The translations under genes were made by a program, and so were the position numbers. Under the pieces are notes generated by a model. The model was not told where the DNA came from. It made no database searches and saw only the letters and a program-made list of their open reading frames with translations. Positions 1 through 9,628 of a stretch of DNA of 64,000 bases are shown here, one piece after another (the stretch's first letter is position 1; each line of letters starts with the position of its first letter). This DNA is from an uncultured Bacteroidota bacterium (GTDB lineage: Bacteria; Bacteroidota; Bacteroidia; Bacteroidales; P3), in the NCBI GenBank assembly GCA_902777005.1, contig CACYSB010000004.1, positions 1-64,000 of the forward strand, given 5' to 3'.

Positions 1-27
1 TGCACGAAAGATATCAACAACCCGTCC

Positions 28-120
28 ACTCCGCACCCTCTCCGTACCCGCTCCGACTGTTCTACGGTTGTTTAACGGTTTTCCGTCGGAGAGGGGTCGG
101 AAGGGATACGGAGCGGGTAT
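28..120. repeat. palindromic intergenic element, copy 1
   Basis: Nested inverted repeats. CCCGCTCCG (47-55) pairs with CGGAGCGGG (109-117), and CTCCGAC (51-57) with GTCGGAG (85-91). The interior holds TTCTACGGTTG and TTTAACGGTT blocks that recur at 9421-9540 and 20503-20610. The element ends about 115 bp upstream of the promoter of the first operon. No coding potential was seen in 1-233. Confidence 0.7.
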
Positions 121-233
121 ATAGAGGTGAAACAAGGGGTGACGAGGACGTATGGGAGACGGAATTGTTCGGCACAAGGCTGGTATAGAGCAGTAGGCTG
201 CAAAATATTTTTTTCCATTATTAAAATAATTAG

Positions 234-241
234 TATATTTG
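234..241 (+). promoter_or_regulatory. -7 box of the wza operon promoter
   Basis: TATATTTG followed by CA fits the Bacteroides -7 consensus TAnnTTTG. It lies in a very AT-rich stretch 77 bp upstream of the first start codon. No clear -33 box was identified. Confidence 0.65.
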
Positions 242-317
242 CATATTGCCATGTTGTGGCGCATTTGCGCCATGATATTGATTAACAGTATAGAAAGAAT
301 AAAAAACAATATATAAT

Positions 318-1145
318 ATGAAACTAAATAACGTAAAATTACCGTTGTTTGCCGCCGCTTTGGGGGCAATGCTTGCGGTGTCGTGCGGCTCGAGCGAGGA
401 GCTGGCGTATGTGCATGATGCTCCACGCAACGAGGAGTCGCCGATTACCGGTAGGTTCACCAAAGGCATTCAGGCCAACGACCTGCTGAGCATCTATGTG
501 GAGAGCGAGACGCCCGCCGCCACAATTCCGTTCAACCAGGAGACGAACAAGATTGCCATGTCGGACGGCGTGGTGATGAACCCCGGTTCGTCGGCAGTGA
601 ACGGCTACCTGGTGAACAACGAGGGCGACATCATCTTCCCCGTGCTGGGCAGGGTGCACGTGCTTGGCATGACTCACGACGAGCTTGCCTCCGAGCTGCA
701 GCGCCGTCTGGTGAGTGAGGGACACATCCTTGACGCACAGGTGACTGTGAAGCTGATGAACTTCAAGGTATGCGTGCTTGGCGATGTGGCACGCCCTGGC
801 ATGATTGTTGCCAACGGCGAGCGCATGACGATTTTCGAGGCACTGAGTATGGTGGGTGACCTGACGATCTACGGCCAACGCCAGAACGTGACTGTCATAC
901 GCGAGGAGAACGGTGTGCGCACCGTAGGAGAGCTCGACCTGAGTTCGAAGGATGTGTTCGAGTCGCCGTATTATTATCTGCACCAGAACGATGTGGTGTA
1001 TGTGGAGCCAAACATGAAGAAGAAGAAGAGCGCGGAGCGTGACCCGATGACGATGACCTACATATCGACCGGTCTGAGTGTATTGAGCGTGTTGTCGTCG
1101 ATGTTCTACTATTGGGTGCTGTCGCAGTACTACCTGAAGAAATAA
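318..1145 (+). CDS. wza: Wza-like polysaccharide export lipoprotein
   Basis: This is an outer-membrane polysaccharide export protein of 275 aa. A lipoprotein signal ends in AVSC, making Cys23 the lipidated residue. A poly-export domain follows at about residues 48-150 (NDLLSIYVESE, GDIIFPVLGRVHV), then an SLBB-like ligand-binding segment at about 155-240 (VCVLGDVARPG, NDVVYVEP). A hydrophobic C-terminal helix at about 247-270 suits the membrane-spanning barrel of the Wza octamer. The gene heads the operon, 33 bp before the Wzc kinase, its expected partner. The size is shorter than E. coli Wza (about 380 aa), as is common in Bacteroidales. Family call is firm; the exact glycan exported is unknown. 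Confidence 0.9.
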   Translation: MKLNNVKLPLFAAALGAMLAVSCGSSEELAYVHDAPRNEESPITGRFTKGIQANDLLSIYVESETPAATIPFNQETNKIAMSDGVVMNPGSSAVNGYLVNNEGDIIFPVLGRVHVLGMTHDELASELQRRLVSEGHILDAQVTVKLMNFKVCVLGDVARPGMIVANGERMTIFEALSMVGDLTIYGQRQNVTVIREENGVRTVGELDLSSKDVFESPYYYLHQNDVVYVEPNMKKKKSAERDPMTMTYISTGLSVLSVLSSMFYYWVLSQYYLKK

Positions 1146-1178
1146 CAAAAACAGAGAAGATTAACCGGAATATAAGCT

Positions 1179-3626
1179 ATGGAGTACAAAAATCAAATGC
1201 AGAGCGGCTCGGAAGAGCAGCAGGCTGAAACCTCAATAAACCTGCGCGATCTGGTATTTCTGGTACTGAACAACTGGTATTGGTTTGTGATATCGGTGAT
1301 AGTGTGCCTCGTCGTAACAGGTTTGGTGTACAAGACGCAGCCGAAGACCTACACATCGTCTGGTACGATTCTGGTGCGCGACAACGGCAACGGAAACATG
1401 CGTTACGGATCGCGTAACATGGACCAGATACTTAACAGCATGGGCATGGACAACACCAACCTGTCGCTTGAGAATGAAATGTACATGCTGCGTTCGTCAT
1501 CGCTGATGTCGCAAGTGGTGCAACGTCTGAACATGCACCACTATTGCCACCGCAACGACCTTTTCCGCAAGGTGACGTACTACAATGACGCGCCCATTGA
1601 GCTGACTGTGCACGACCTGCGCGATGACCGCATGCCACAGCTCGACCTAAAGGTGACACTGAAGGCCAACAACAAATACTCTTACGAAATTCTCGGCAAC
1701 AAATATAAGAACGCCAAGGTGCTGAAGGGCGAAGCCTACTACAGCCAGCCCATCAATGTGGACGACACGGTGTCGTTCAAGATAGAGAAGACGAGATTTT
1801 ATAGAGACGCCATGGAAGGCTTGCGCTTATACATAGGCGAGAGAGAGATTCTCCCCATGGCGCGCGGCATGATAAACAACCTGACGGTCAGCCGTGTTGA
1901 CAAGATGGCCTCGATTCTCTCCATTTCCTACAAGGACGCTAACGAGAAGCGGGCGGGCGACATCGTCGACACGCTGATTGCCGTGTACAACGATGACGCT
2001 GTGGAAGACAAGAACAAGGTGGCACAAAAGACCAACAGCTTCATCAGCGAGCGTATCGCCCTGATAAGCGGAGAACTCGACGTGGTGGACGCACAGGTGG
2101 AACAAATCAAGCGCAGCTCAGGTATGCCCGAACTGCAAGGTGCAGCCAACACTCTGTTGCAGACCGGAACCCGTTACAATGACGTGGTTGTGAGTTTGGA
2201 GACTGAACTCACGCTGATACGCTACATCAAAAACGTGCTTTCCGACCCCACCAACAAGGAAGACCTGCTGCCTGCCAACGTGGGTATCCAGGATGCCGGC
2301 ATACAGGCCATGATTGCATCGTATAACAACTTGGTGAACCAGTACCAGCGCGTAAAAACCACCGGTGGTGCAAACAACCCGCAGGTGCGTAACTTGGTGC
2401 AGCAGATGGACGCCCAGTGGGGTGCAATCAACTCGGCCGTGAACAACCTGCTCAACGCCACGCAGGTGCGCCTGCAGGACGCCAAGAACCAAGAGGCCAA
2501 GGCCCGCGGACAGATTGCCGCTATGCCTGGTCAGACGAAGGCTGTGACCGAGGTAACCCGTCAGCAGAAGATTAAAGAGGAACTCTACCTCTACCTGCTG
2601 AGTAAACGCGAAGAGACCGCCATGAATCTGGCTGTGACCATATCGAACGCCAAGGTCGTGGAACCCTCGAGAACTAAACTCACCGCCCCGAGACTGATGA
2701 TGTTCGCCTTGGTGGCCATCGTACTCGGCCTAGCACTGCCGGCAGCCATCATGTTCTTCATCAGCTTCTTCGACACCAAGCTGCGTTCCAAAGCAGACAT
2801 CGAGAGATACACCAAGTTGCCCATTCTGGGTGAGATTCCGGAAAAGCCGGCTGCACGTGCCAATGATGAGATTATCGTCACCGCCAACGGCACCGATGTG
2901 GTCACGGAGGCCTTCCGACTACTGCATTCCAACATACCATTCTTCTTGAAGGATGGCGAGAAGGTGATACAGACTGTGTCTACCACGCCTGGTGAAGGTA
3001 AGTCGTACACGGCCTTGAACCTAGCGCTGTCACTGGCGTATGTTGGGAAGCGCACCATACTGGTTGACTTCGACCTGCGCAAACGCTCGCTGTCGAAGAC
3101 TATCGACCGTCACAACCGTATGGGCCTGATACACTATCTGCTAGATCAGGACGACAATTTCGAGAAGTATATCATGCACAGCGAGACGAGTGACCACCTC
3201 GACTATATCGTCTGTGAAAAGACGCCGCCTAACGCCACACAGCTGTTGATGGGCGAGAAACTTGACCGCCTAGTGGCATATCTGCGCCAGCATTACGACT
3301 ACATCATCTTCGACTCGACTCCCGCACAGATTGTGGCCGACGCTGCCATCATTAACCGCGTGGCCGACCTAACGACGTACATCATGCGTGTGGGCCACCT
3401 GAACAAGAACTCACTGCCCTATATTCAAGAGATGGCCGATAAGAACCGCTTCAAGAACATGGCAGTCATCATGACCGACGTGCCTCTGCTGCGCAAGCGC
3501 TACGGCGGCTATGGATATGGCTATGGTTATGGCTATGGATATGGCTATGGTTACGGCTATGGATATGGCTATGGATATGGTTATGGCTATGGATATGGCG
3601 AAGAGAGCGATGCATCGAACGAATAA
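1179..3626 (+). CDS. wzc: Wzc-type polysaccharide co-polymerase / BY-tyrosine kinase
   Basis: An 815-aa inner-membrane chain-length regulator fused to a bacterial tyrosine kinase. An N-terminal transmembrane helix lies at about residues 34-54 and a periplasmic Wzz coiled-coil domain follows. A second helix sits at about 507-528, and the cytoplasmic kinase has Walker A (TTPGEGKS, about 603-611), Walker A' (ILVDFDLRK, about 629-637) and Walker B (IIFDSTPA, about 709-716). The autophosphorylation tail is extreme: fifteen consecutive Tyr-Gly dipeptides at residues 778-807, then EESDASNE. In this family tail phosphorylation controls assembly with Wza and chain length. The tail DNA is a TATGGN hexamer repeat and may vary in length. 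Confidence 0.93.
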   Translation: MEYKNQMQSGSEEQQAETSINLRDLVFLVLNNWYWFVISVIVCLVVTGLVYKTQPKTYTSSGTILVRDNGNGNMRYGSRNMDQILNSMGMDNTNLSLENEMYMLRSSSLMSQVVQRLNMHHYCHRNDLFRKVTYYNDAPIELTVHDLRDDRMPQLDLKVTLKANNKYSYEILGNKYKNAKVLKGEAYYSQPINVDDTVSFKIEKTRFYRDAMEGLRLYIGEREILPMARGMINNLTVSRVDKMASILSISYKDANEKRAGDIVDTLIAVYNDDAVEDKNKVAQKTNSFISERIALISGELDVVDAQVEQIKRSSGMPELQGAANTLLQTGTRYNDVVVSLETELTLIRYIKNVLSDPTNKEDLLPANVGIQDAGIQAMIASYNNLVNQYQRVKTTGGANNPQVRNLVQQMDAQWGAINSAVNNLLNATQVRLQDAKNQEAKARGQIAAMPGQTKAVTEVTRQQKIKEELYLYLLSKREETAMNLAVTISNAKVVEPSRTKLTAPRLMMFALVAIVLGLALPAAIMFFISFFDTKLRSKADIERYTKLPILGEIPEKPAARANDEIIVTANGTDVVTEAFRLLHSNIPFFLKDGEKVIQTVSTTPGEGKSYTALNLALSLAYVGKRTILVDFDLRKRSLSKTIDRHNRMGLIHYLLDQDDNFEKYIMHSETSDHLDYIVCEKTPPNATQLLMGEKLDRLVAYLRQHYDYIIFDSTPAQIVADAAIINRVADLTTYIMRVGHLNKNSLPYIQEMADKNRFKNMAVIMTDVPLLRKRYGGYGYGYGYGYGYGYGYGYGYGYGYGYGYGYGEESDASNE

Positions 3627-3645
3627 TCCCAACAGAACAGTATAG

Positions 3646-4527
3646 ATGAAAGGAATAGTACTGGCGGGCGGCTCCGGCACCCGCCTTTACCCCATAACAA
3701 AGGGCGTCAGCAAACAGCTGCTACCGATATACGACAAGCCGATGGTGTACTACCCCATCTCGGTGCTTATGCTTGCGGGTATCCGTGACATACTGATAAT
3801 CTCGACACCATATGACCTGCCGGGATTCCGCCGCCTACTGGGTGACGGCAGCGATTTCGGTGTGCACTTCAGCTATGCAGAACAGCCCTCGCCAGATGGC
3901 CTGGCACAAGCCTTCATCATTGGAGAGGAGTTCATCGGCAGTGACGACGTATGCCTTGTGCTCGGCGACAACATATTCCATGGAAACGGCTTGGGCAAGA
4001 TGCTGCGGCAAGCTGTGCACAACGCCGAAGTGGACAGGAAGGCCACCGTGTTTGGCTACTGGGTGGCAGACCCGGAGCGCTACGGCGTGGCGGAGTTCGA
4101 CTCAGAAGGCCGTGTGCTGAGTATCGAAGAGAAACCCAAAGAGCCCAAGTCCAACTATGCCGTGGTTGGACTATACTTCTACCCCAATAAGGTGGTCCAG
4201 GTGGCAAAGAGCATTAAACCATCGGCCCGAGGCGAGCTGGAGATAACGTCAGTAAACCAAGCCTTCCTTACCGATGGTGAACTCAACGTGCAGCTCATGG
4301 GGCGTGGCTTTGCATGGCTCGATACTGGTACCCACGATTCTTTGGCTGAGGCGTCGACATTCATAGAGGTCATTGAGAAGCGTCAGGGATTGAAAGTTGC
4401 CTGTCTGGAAAGTATTGGCTACGAAATGGGATGGTTGACAGATGACGACATACGACGTGTGGCGCAACCCATGATTAAGAACCAGTACGGGCAGTATCTG
4501 CTAAAACTGACTGAGAACAAAAACTGA
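3646..4527 (+). CDS. rmlA: glucose-1-phosphate thymidylyltransferase
   Basis: Makes dTDP-glucose from dTTP and glucose-1-phosphate, the first step to dTDP-rhamnose. It is 293 aa, normal for RmlA. The N-terminal nucleotide-binding motif [11 protein letters not shown] and the [11 protein letters not shown] segment are intact, as are the Mg-binding region VLGDNIFHG, the EEKP loop and LDTGTHDSL. It starts 19 bp after wzc and 14 bp before rmlC, so it is co-transcribed with both. Confidence 0.96.
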   Translation: MKGIVLAGGSGTRLYPITKGVSKQLLPIYDKPMVYYPISVLMLAGIRDILIISTPYDLPGFRRLLGDGSDFGVHFSYAEQPSPDGLAQAFIIGEEFIGSDDVCLVLGDNIFHGNGLGKMLRQAVHNAEVDRKATVFGYWVADPERYGVAEFDSEGRVLSIEEKPKEPKSNYAVVGLYFYPNKVVQVAKSIKPSARGELEITSVNQAFLTDGELNVQLMGRGFAWLDTGTHDSLAEASTFIEVIEKRQGLKVACLESIGYEMGWLTDDDIRRVAQPMIKNQYGQYLLKLTENKN

Positions 4528-4541
4528 CGAGAACTCAAAGA

Positions 4542-5102
4542 ATGAATATAATAAAAACAGATATAGAGGGATTGGTTATCGTCGAGCCGCGTGTATTCAG
4601 CGATGCAAGGGGATATTTCTTCGAGAGCCACAACGCACGTGACTTTCGGGAACAGACCGGTATGGATGTAACATTTGTGCAGGATAACGAGTCATGCTCA
4701 AGTTACGGCGTGGTGCGAGGTTTGCACTTCCAAAAGCCGCCATACGCACAAAGCAAGTTGGTGCGCGTTGTAGAGGGCACCGTACTTGACGTGGCTGTAG
4801 ATATACGGGAAGGCAGTGCAACATACGGAAAGCATGTAACAATTGAGTTATCTGCCGACAACAAGCGGCAGTTGTTTCTCCCCAAAGGGATGGCACATGG
4901 TTTCGCCGTGCTTAGCGAGAGGGCTGTATTCCAATACAAATGCGACGAATATTACCACCCAGAAGCGGAGGGCGCCATCGCATGGAATGACCCCACTCTG
5001 GCCATCGACTGGAAGATTGAGCCCTGCAAGGTGCTGCTCTCCGACAAAGACCGCAAGCACCCATTGTTTAATGATTTCGTAACACCCTTCGTCAAAGCAT
5101 GA
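4542..5102 (+). CDS. rmlC: dTDP-4-dehydrorhamnose 3,5-epimerase
   Basis: A 186-aa cupin epimerase acting on dTDP-4-keto-6-deoxyglucose, third step of dTDP-rhamnose synthesis. Recognisable parts are the EPRVFSDARGYFFES start, the QDNESCSSYGVVRGLHFQ strand with the catalytic His, the VDIREGSATYGKH segment and LFLPKGMAHGF. The size is typical. Its 3' end overlaps rmlD by 4 bp (ATGA), indicating translational coupling. Confidence 0.96.
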   Translation: MNIIKTDIEGLVIVEPRVFSDARGYFFESHNARDFREQTGMDVTFVQDNESCSSYGVVRGLHFQKPPYAQSKLVRVVEGTVLDVAVDIREGSATYGKHVTIELSADNKRQLFLPKGMAHGFAVLSERAVFQYKCDEYYHPEAEGAIAWNDPTLAIDWKIEPCKVLLSDKDRKHPLFNDFVTPFVKA

Positions 5103-5965
5103 ACATACTGGTCACAGGAGCAAACGGACAGTTGGGCAGGCACATGCGCCTGCTTGCACCGATATCGACACACCGGTGGGTGTTCACCGACATCGAGGAG
5201 CTTGATATCACCTCGCGGGAAGCCGTGACCAAATTTGTAGCCCAGAATAGCATAAACATTATAATAAACTGTGCCGCCTATACCAACGTAGACAAGGCCG
5301 AAAGCGACGAAGCCTCAGCGCTTCGCATAAACGGCGACGCCGTAGGATATATGGCGGAAACAATGCACAGCGTCGACGGCACGCTGATACACTTCTCCAC
5401 CGACTATGTGTTCGGCGGCACACAGTACAATACCCCTTGTAGCGAGGACATGGCACCTAACCCAACGGGAGCATATGGCCGCACCAAACTAGCCGGAGAA
5501 AACGCCGCAGCAACATGCCATCACTTGATATTCCGCACCTCGTGGCTGTATAGCGAATACGGCAAGAACTTCCTGCTCACCATGCTGCGCCTCACCACCG
5601 AGAAGCCCGAGCTAAGGGTAGTGTTCGACCAAGTGGGAACACCGACCTACGCCGGCGACCTAGCCAAAGCGGTGTTCACCCTCATCGAGAACGGCGACTA
5701 TGCGCACCATGAGGGTATCTTCAACTATGCCAATGAGGGTGTGTGCAGCTGGTACGACTTCACCAAGGAGATTGCGCGCCAGAGCGGCCATACAGCATGC
5801 CGTATACTACCATGCCACAGCAACGAGTACCCAAGCCCTGTGAAACGGCCTGCCTACTCGGTGCTCGACAAGACCAAGTTCAAGGAGACATTCAAACAAG
5901 AGATACCCTACTGGACAGAAGCGCTTGAACGCTGCATGTCCAACATCAAACAAATCACGAAATAA
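5099..5965 (+). CDS. rmlD: dTDP-4-dehydrorhamnose reductase
   Basis: A 288-aa short-chain dehydrogenase giving dTDP-L-rhamnose. It has the NAD(P)-binding GANGQLG motif at residues 7-13, the [10 protein letters not shown] strand and the catalytic YGRTK. It overlaps rmlC by 4 bp and shares one base with the next gene. No rmlB (the 4,6-dehydratase between RmlA and RmlC) lies anywhere in the window, so that step must be encoded elsewhere. Confidence 0.94.
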   Translation: MNILVTGANGQLGRHMRLLAPISTHRWVFTDIEELDITSREAVTKFVAQNSINIIINCAAYTNVDKAESDEASALRINGDAVGYMAETMHSVDGTLIHFSTDYVFGGTQYNTPCSEDMAPNPTGAYGRTKLAGENAAATCHHLIFRTSWLYSEYGKNFLLTMLRLTTEKPELRVVFDQVGTPTYAGDLAKAVFTLIENGDYAHHEGIFNYANEGVCSWYDFTKEIARQSGHTACRILPCHSNEYPSPVKRPAYSVLDKTKFKETFKQEIPYWTEALERCMSNIKQITK

Positions 5966-6528
5966 TGGCAGGCGAAGTATTCATACACGAAAGCTCATAT
6001 GTCGACGACGGCTGCACGATAGGTGCAGGCACCAAGATATGGCATTTCTGCCACGTGCAGAAAGGTGCCGTCATAGGCAAGAACTGCTCCTTCGGACAGA
6101 ACGTCAACATCGGCAACAACGTGCATATAGGCAACGGCGTACGCATACAGAACAACGTGTCGGTCTACGAAGGCGTGGAGATAGAAGACAACGTCTTCTG
6201 CGGCCCGTCGTGTGTGTTCACCAACGTCACCACACCGCGCGCACACTTCCCCGTGCATGGCGTCTATGCCAAGACCTTGATAAAGGAAGGAGCCTCGCTA
6301 GGTGCCAACAGCACCGTAGTCTGCGGCCACACCGTGGGGCGCTGCGCCCTGATAGCTGCCGGGGCCGTAGTCACCAAAGACGTGCCCGACTATGCCCTGA
6401 TGGCCGGTGTGCCTGCCAAGCAGATTGGCTGGGTGTGCGAATGCGGCAAGCGCCTTGGCGACAGCCTCCACTGCGAGTGCGGCCGCGAGTATCAACTAAA
6501 CGGCGAAAAGCTTTCCAAGAAACAATAA
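5965..6528 (+). CDS. hexapeptide-repeat sugar acyltransferase with C-terminal zinc-ribbon-like end
   Basis: A 187-aa left-handed beta-helix acyltransferase related to the WlbB/WbpD group, which N-acetylates amino sugars on UDP using acetyl-CoA. Hexapeptide turns run through most of the chain ([61 protein letters not shown]). The C-terminus carries two Cys-x-Cys pairs about ten residues apart (CEC, CEC), a probable zinc ribbon seen in some relatives. It lies between rmlD (1-bp overlap) and a nucleotide-sugar dehydratase, fitting amino-sugar synthesis. The exact substrate is not decided by sequence. Confidence 0.8.
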   Translation: MAGEVFIHESSYVDDGCTIGAGTKIWHFCHVQKGAVIGKNCSFGQNVNIGNNVHIGNGVRIQNNVSVYEGVEIEDNVFCGPSCVFTNVTTPRAHFPVHGVYAKTLIKEGASLGANSTVVCGHTVGRCALIAAGAVVTKDVPDYALMAGVPAKQIGWVCECGKRLGDSLHCECGREYQLNGEKLSKKQ

Positions 6529-6540
6529 TAACTACAAGTT

Positions 6541-8487
6541 ATGAGGAAACTATTTAAAAGATTAAGCTTCCTAATCATAAAAAAATACCGTCATTCGACA
6601 GTATCGCAATGGGCAGTGCTTGTTATGGACATAGCGCTGTTTGTATTGTCATTCTTTCTCATGGAAGCATTCCGTGCCGGTGGTTTCCACGGCCTTAGCC
6701 TGAGAGGCACGGCTGTGCAGTTCATCATTGCACTGATGGTGACGATAATTGCATTCTTCTTCACCGGCTCCTATCGCGGCATAATACGCCATGCCGGCAT
6801 GAGCGACATCTACAAGATACTGCTTGCCACAGGCGGTCCAATGCTGCTCTACTGGACGGTGAATATTGTGAACAACCAGTTCCGCCCGCCTATTATATCC
6901 AATATTTATCTGCTCTCCTACCGCGAGTCCCTGGTTCTCTACTTGCTGCTGGCAGCATTCATGATCATCTCCCGACTGTACATGCAACGCATATACAATG
7001 ACTATTTCCGTCGCCGCCGCAACTCCGTCAATGTAGCAATCTACGGTGCCGGAGCGGCAGGAATCATCACCTACAATGCACTGCATCAGGATGTCAACAT
7101 AGAGTACCATGTGGTAGCTTTCATCGACGACGACATGTCGAAGGTAAACCAGGAACTCAACGGCGTGCCGGTGATGCGCATGCGCAAAGTACTTGAGCCC
7201 AAATTCATCAAACAAAAGGACATCAGCCAGCTCATCATTGCCATACCGTCAATCCGCATCAAACACAAGCAAGCCATCACCACACGCGCCCTCGACCTGG
7301 GCCTCACCGTCAAGGCCGTGCCGCATGTCACCAAGTGGCTCAACGGCTCCTTCTCGGCAAACCAGATCCAGGACATCAAGATTGAAGACCTGCTGGAGCG
7401 CGAGCCCATCAAGATGGACAATATCAACATCGTGCGCGAGGTAGTCGACAAAGTGGTGCTCGTCACCGGCGCCGCCGGCTCCATAGGCTCCGAGATATGC
7501 CGCCAGCTGATGCTCTACAAGCCCAAGAAAGTCATCCTCCTCGACCAGGCCGAATCGCCGATGTACGACCTACAGTTTGAGCTTAAGAACACCTATAAGA
7601 ACGACCTCGAGCGCATGGAATTTGTCATTGCCAATGTCAAAGACCGTCCGCGCATGGAGGAAGTCTTCGAGCTCTACCACCCGCAGCTGGTCTATCACGC
7701 CGCCGCATACAAGCACGTGCCCTTCATGGAAGAAAACCCCTACGAGGCTGTCTATGTCAATGTCTTCGGTACACGCAACGTCGCCGACCTTGCAATCAAA
7801 TACGGCGTGCAGAAATTCGTGATGATAAGCACCGACAAGGCCGTCAACCCCACCAACGTCATGGGCGCCACCAAGCGTATGGCCGAGATATACATCCAGA
7901 GCCGCTCCAACGACCAGACGCACTTTGTCACCACGCGATTCGGCAACGTACTTGGCTCCAACGGCTCGGTCATACCGCTCTTCAAGAAGCAGCTCGCCGC
8001 CGGCGGCCCCCTCACCGTCACCCACAAAGACATCATCCGCTACTTCATGACCATCCCCGAAGCCTGCAACCTCGTGCTCGAGGCTGGCGCCATGGGCGAG
8101 GGCGGCGACATCTTCGTGTTCGACATGGGCAAACCCGTCAAGATATACGACATGGCCCGCAAAATGATACAGCTCAGCGGCCTCCACAACATAGAGATCA
8201 AGGAGATAGGCCTGCGCCCCGGCGAAAAGCTCTACGAGGAACTGCTGGCCACCAAGGAGAACAACATCCCCACCTACCACCCGAAGATTATGCGTGCCCA
8301 GGTGCGCCGCTATCCCATCGAAGCCATCGACAAAGAGTACAACCAGCTGTGGGACATCCTCGAAACAATGGACGACATGAAGATTGTCGGCAAGATGAAG
8401 AGCATTGTACCAGAGTTCCTTTCAAACAACTCGGTCTACTGCAAGCTCGACGCCGTAGCCCCCCCCCAATCAACACTAAATAAATAG
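6541..8487 (+). CDS. CapD/WbpM/PglF-family UDP-sugar 4,6-dehydratase (membrane)
   Basis: A 648-aa polysaccharide biosynthesis protein. Four hydrophobic helices fill about residues 20-150. A first Rossmann-like domain (VAIYGAGAAG, about 167) is followed by the catalytic SDR domain with VLVTGAAGSIGSEI (about 308-321), HAAAYKHVPFMEENP and STDKAVNPTNVMGATKRMAE. This is the long membrane form that typically converts UDP-GlcNAc to UDP-2-acetamido-2,6-dideoxy-xylo-4-hexulose. It is the last gene of the operon, 12 bp after the acyltransferase. Its stop at 8485-8487 nearly meets the stop of the convergent lamin-tail gene. Confidence 0.9.
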   Translation: MRKLFKRLSFLIIKKYRHSTVSQWAVLVMDIALFVLSFFLMEAFRAGGFHGLSLRGTAVQFIIALMVTIIAFFFTGSYRGIIRHAGMSDIYKILLATGGPMLLYWTVNIVNNQFRPPIISNIYLLSYRESLVLYLLLAAFMIISRLYMQRIYNDYFRRRRNSVNVAIYGAGAAGIITYNALHQDVNIEYHVVAFIDDDMSKVNQELNGVPVMRMRKVLEPKFIKQKDISQLIIAIPSIRIKHKQAITTRALDLGLTVKAVPHVTKWLNGSFSANQIQDIKIEDLLEREPIKMDNINIVREVVDKVVLVTGAAGSIGSEICRQLMLYKPKKVILLDQAESPMYDLQFELKNTYKNDLERMEFVIANVKDRPRMEEVFELYHPQLVYHAAAYKHVPFMEENPYEAVYVNVFGTRNVADLAIKYGVQKFVMISTDKAVNPTNVMGATKRMAEIYIQSRSNDQTHFVTTRFGNVLGSNGSVIPLFKKQLAAGGPLTVTHKDIIRYFMTIPEACNLVLEAGAMGEGGDIFVFDMGKPVKIYDMARKMIQLSGLHNIEIKEIGLRPGEKLYEELLATKENNIPTYHPKIMRAQVRRYPIEAIDKEYNQLWDILETMDDMKIVGKMKSIVPEFLSNNSVYCKLDAVAPPQSTLNK

Positions 8488-8488
8488 A

Positions 8489-9370
8489 TTACAAATACAG
8501 TGACACTACACGCCGCAGCATTTGCCGTGTGCCTGTAGTGTCATATATTGTTGTCTGGACAATATACTGCCCCCGCGGGAGCAAAGTCCCGTTATCGGCG
8601 TGCCCGTCCCACACCACGCTCCCGTGTCTGCCCAGCAGGGCATTATTGAGCAACAGCCTCACGCTGACACCGCGGGCATCATAGACCTCAATCTTCGCCA
8701 TCAGCGAGCCGTCTTCCACGGCATAGTTCACCTCCAGCTCATCCTGGTAGCCGTCGCCGTCGGGCGAAATAACATCGGACGAGAATGCAAACGAACTCTC
8801 CTCCACGAGGGTCTCCGTGCTCTGCGAGTTCTCATAGCCAGGGGTGCCGTAGCCGCTTGTTGACGAGGCCGAGAACCAGTTGGCAGCCTCGTTGGTGGGA
8901 CGAGAGAAAGAGCGTCGCTCCAGCGAGACGCCACTCTTGTTGCGCAACAGACGGCTATGCATCGACGGGGCATAGTCGAAACTGTCCACCAGCACGCTGT
9001 CGGCCGTACTGAGTATCACGCTTCCGCCGTCGTTCGGATAGGGCGGCAACTGACATTCAACCACCTTTGCCATGTACTTGACATTATAGTTCGCCGCCAC
9101 CGAGGCCGCATCCTTCGTCAGCACAACATATTCGTGCGGACCAACCGTGTGGACCGGCAGCTTGTAATGCTTGCCCAGCGAGTCGCCGACCCACCGGACA
9201 ATATGGTAATCCGACAGCTCCACGGCCGCGTCGCCGCTGTTGTACAACTCCACATATTCGGCCTCGCCGCTTCGTGGCTGATACAGCAGCTCGCTGATTG
9301 TCAAACCCGTCTGCCCCGCCGCAGCGAGACAGCACAGCATCATGGCCGATGTCGACAACAACCTTTTCAT
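8489..9370 (-). CDS. lamin-tail-domain protein with gliding-type C-terminal domain
   Basis: A secreted protein of 293 aa. An N-terminal signal peptide (about residues 1-19, ending near AAAGQT) precedes a lamin-tail domain at about 23-165 (TISELLYQPRSGEAEYVELYN; SDYHIVRW). A beta-sandwich of the FlgD/gliding-motility C-terminal type follows at about 200-290 (SPDGDGYQDELEVNY; VVWDGHADNG; RGQYIVQT). Such combinations are common among Bacteroidota surface or type IX-exported proteins, but no specific function is known. It is a single gene facing the wza operon, with no convincing promoter box upstream. Confidence 0.75.
   Translation of the reverse strand: MKRLLSTSAMMLCCLAAAGQTGLTISELLYQPRSGEAEYVELYNSGDAAVELSDYHIVRWVGDSLGKHYKLPVHTVGPHEYVVLTKDAASVAANYNVKYMAKVVECQLPPYPNDGGSVILSTADSVLVDSFDYAPSMHSRLLRNKSGVSLERRSFSRPTNEAANWFSASSTSGYGTPGYENSQSTETLVEESSFAFSSDVISPDGDGYQDELEVNYAVEDGSLMAKIEVYDARGVSVRLLLNNALLGRHGSVVWDGHADNGTLLPRGQYIVQTTIYDTTGTRQMLRRVVSLYL
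8501..8543. terminator. possible bidirectional stem-loop at convergent gene ends
   Basis: TGACACTACA (8501-8510) and TGTAGTGTCA (8534-8543) are a perfect 10-bp inverted repeat with a 23-nt loop. It sits just past the stop of the + operon and inside the last codons of the - strand gene. There is no clean T-tract on either side, so termination is an inference from position and symmetry. Confidence 0.35.
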
Positions 9371-9420
9371 ATAATAGATAACGCCGTTTTGCGGAAATAA
9401 TTACTCCGCGATGCATCTTT

Positions 9421-9540
9421 GCCGTATCCTCTCCGTAGCCCCTCCGTCTGTTTTACGGTTGTTCTACGGTTGTTTTACGGTTTAAAAGCGGAAAACAACC
9501 GGTAAACAGACGTTGAACTGACGGAGAGGATACGAAGGGG
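9421..9540. repeat. palindromic intergenic element, copy 2 (longest stems)
   Basis: Three nested stems are visible. CGTATCCTCTCCGT (9423-9436) pairs perfectly with ACGGAGAGGATACG (9521-9534), CGTCTGTTT (9445-9453) with AAACAGACG (9504-9512), and GGTTGTTTT (9468-9476) with AAAACAACC (9492-9500). It fills much of the 258-bp divergent gap between the lamin-tail and VWA genes, upstream of the VWA promoter. Sequence blocks are shared with 28-120 and 20503-20610. Confidence 0.8.
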
Positions 9541-9598
9541 AGAAAGAGAGGTATAAAGAAAAATAGTACGCGCGGGCGCGTATATGGGAATTTTTGTG

Positions 9599-9606
9599 TA
9601 ATTTTG
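9599..9606 (+). promoter_or_regulatory. -7 box upstream of the VWA gene
   Basis: TAATTTTG followed by CA matches TAnnTTTG and lies 23 bp before the start codon at 9629, giving a very short leader. Confidence 0.6.
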
Positions 9607-9628
9607 CATTCCGAAACAGACACTGGAG

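Noticed and set aside
339..1148. Long open frame antisense to the wza-like gene
   Set aside because: The + strand has an excellent lipoprotein, export domains and operon context; the antisense product is His-rich without domains, a shadow of GC-rich codons.
5925..6557. Arg-rich 210-aa frame overlapping the acyltransferase
   Set aside because: It is a frame-shifted shadow of the hexapeptide acyltransferase with no domain.
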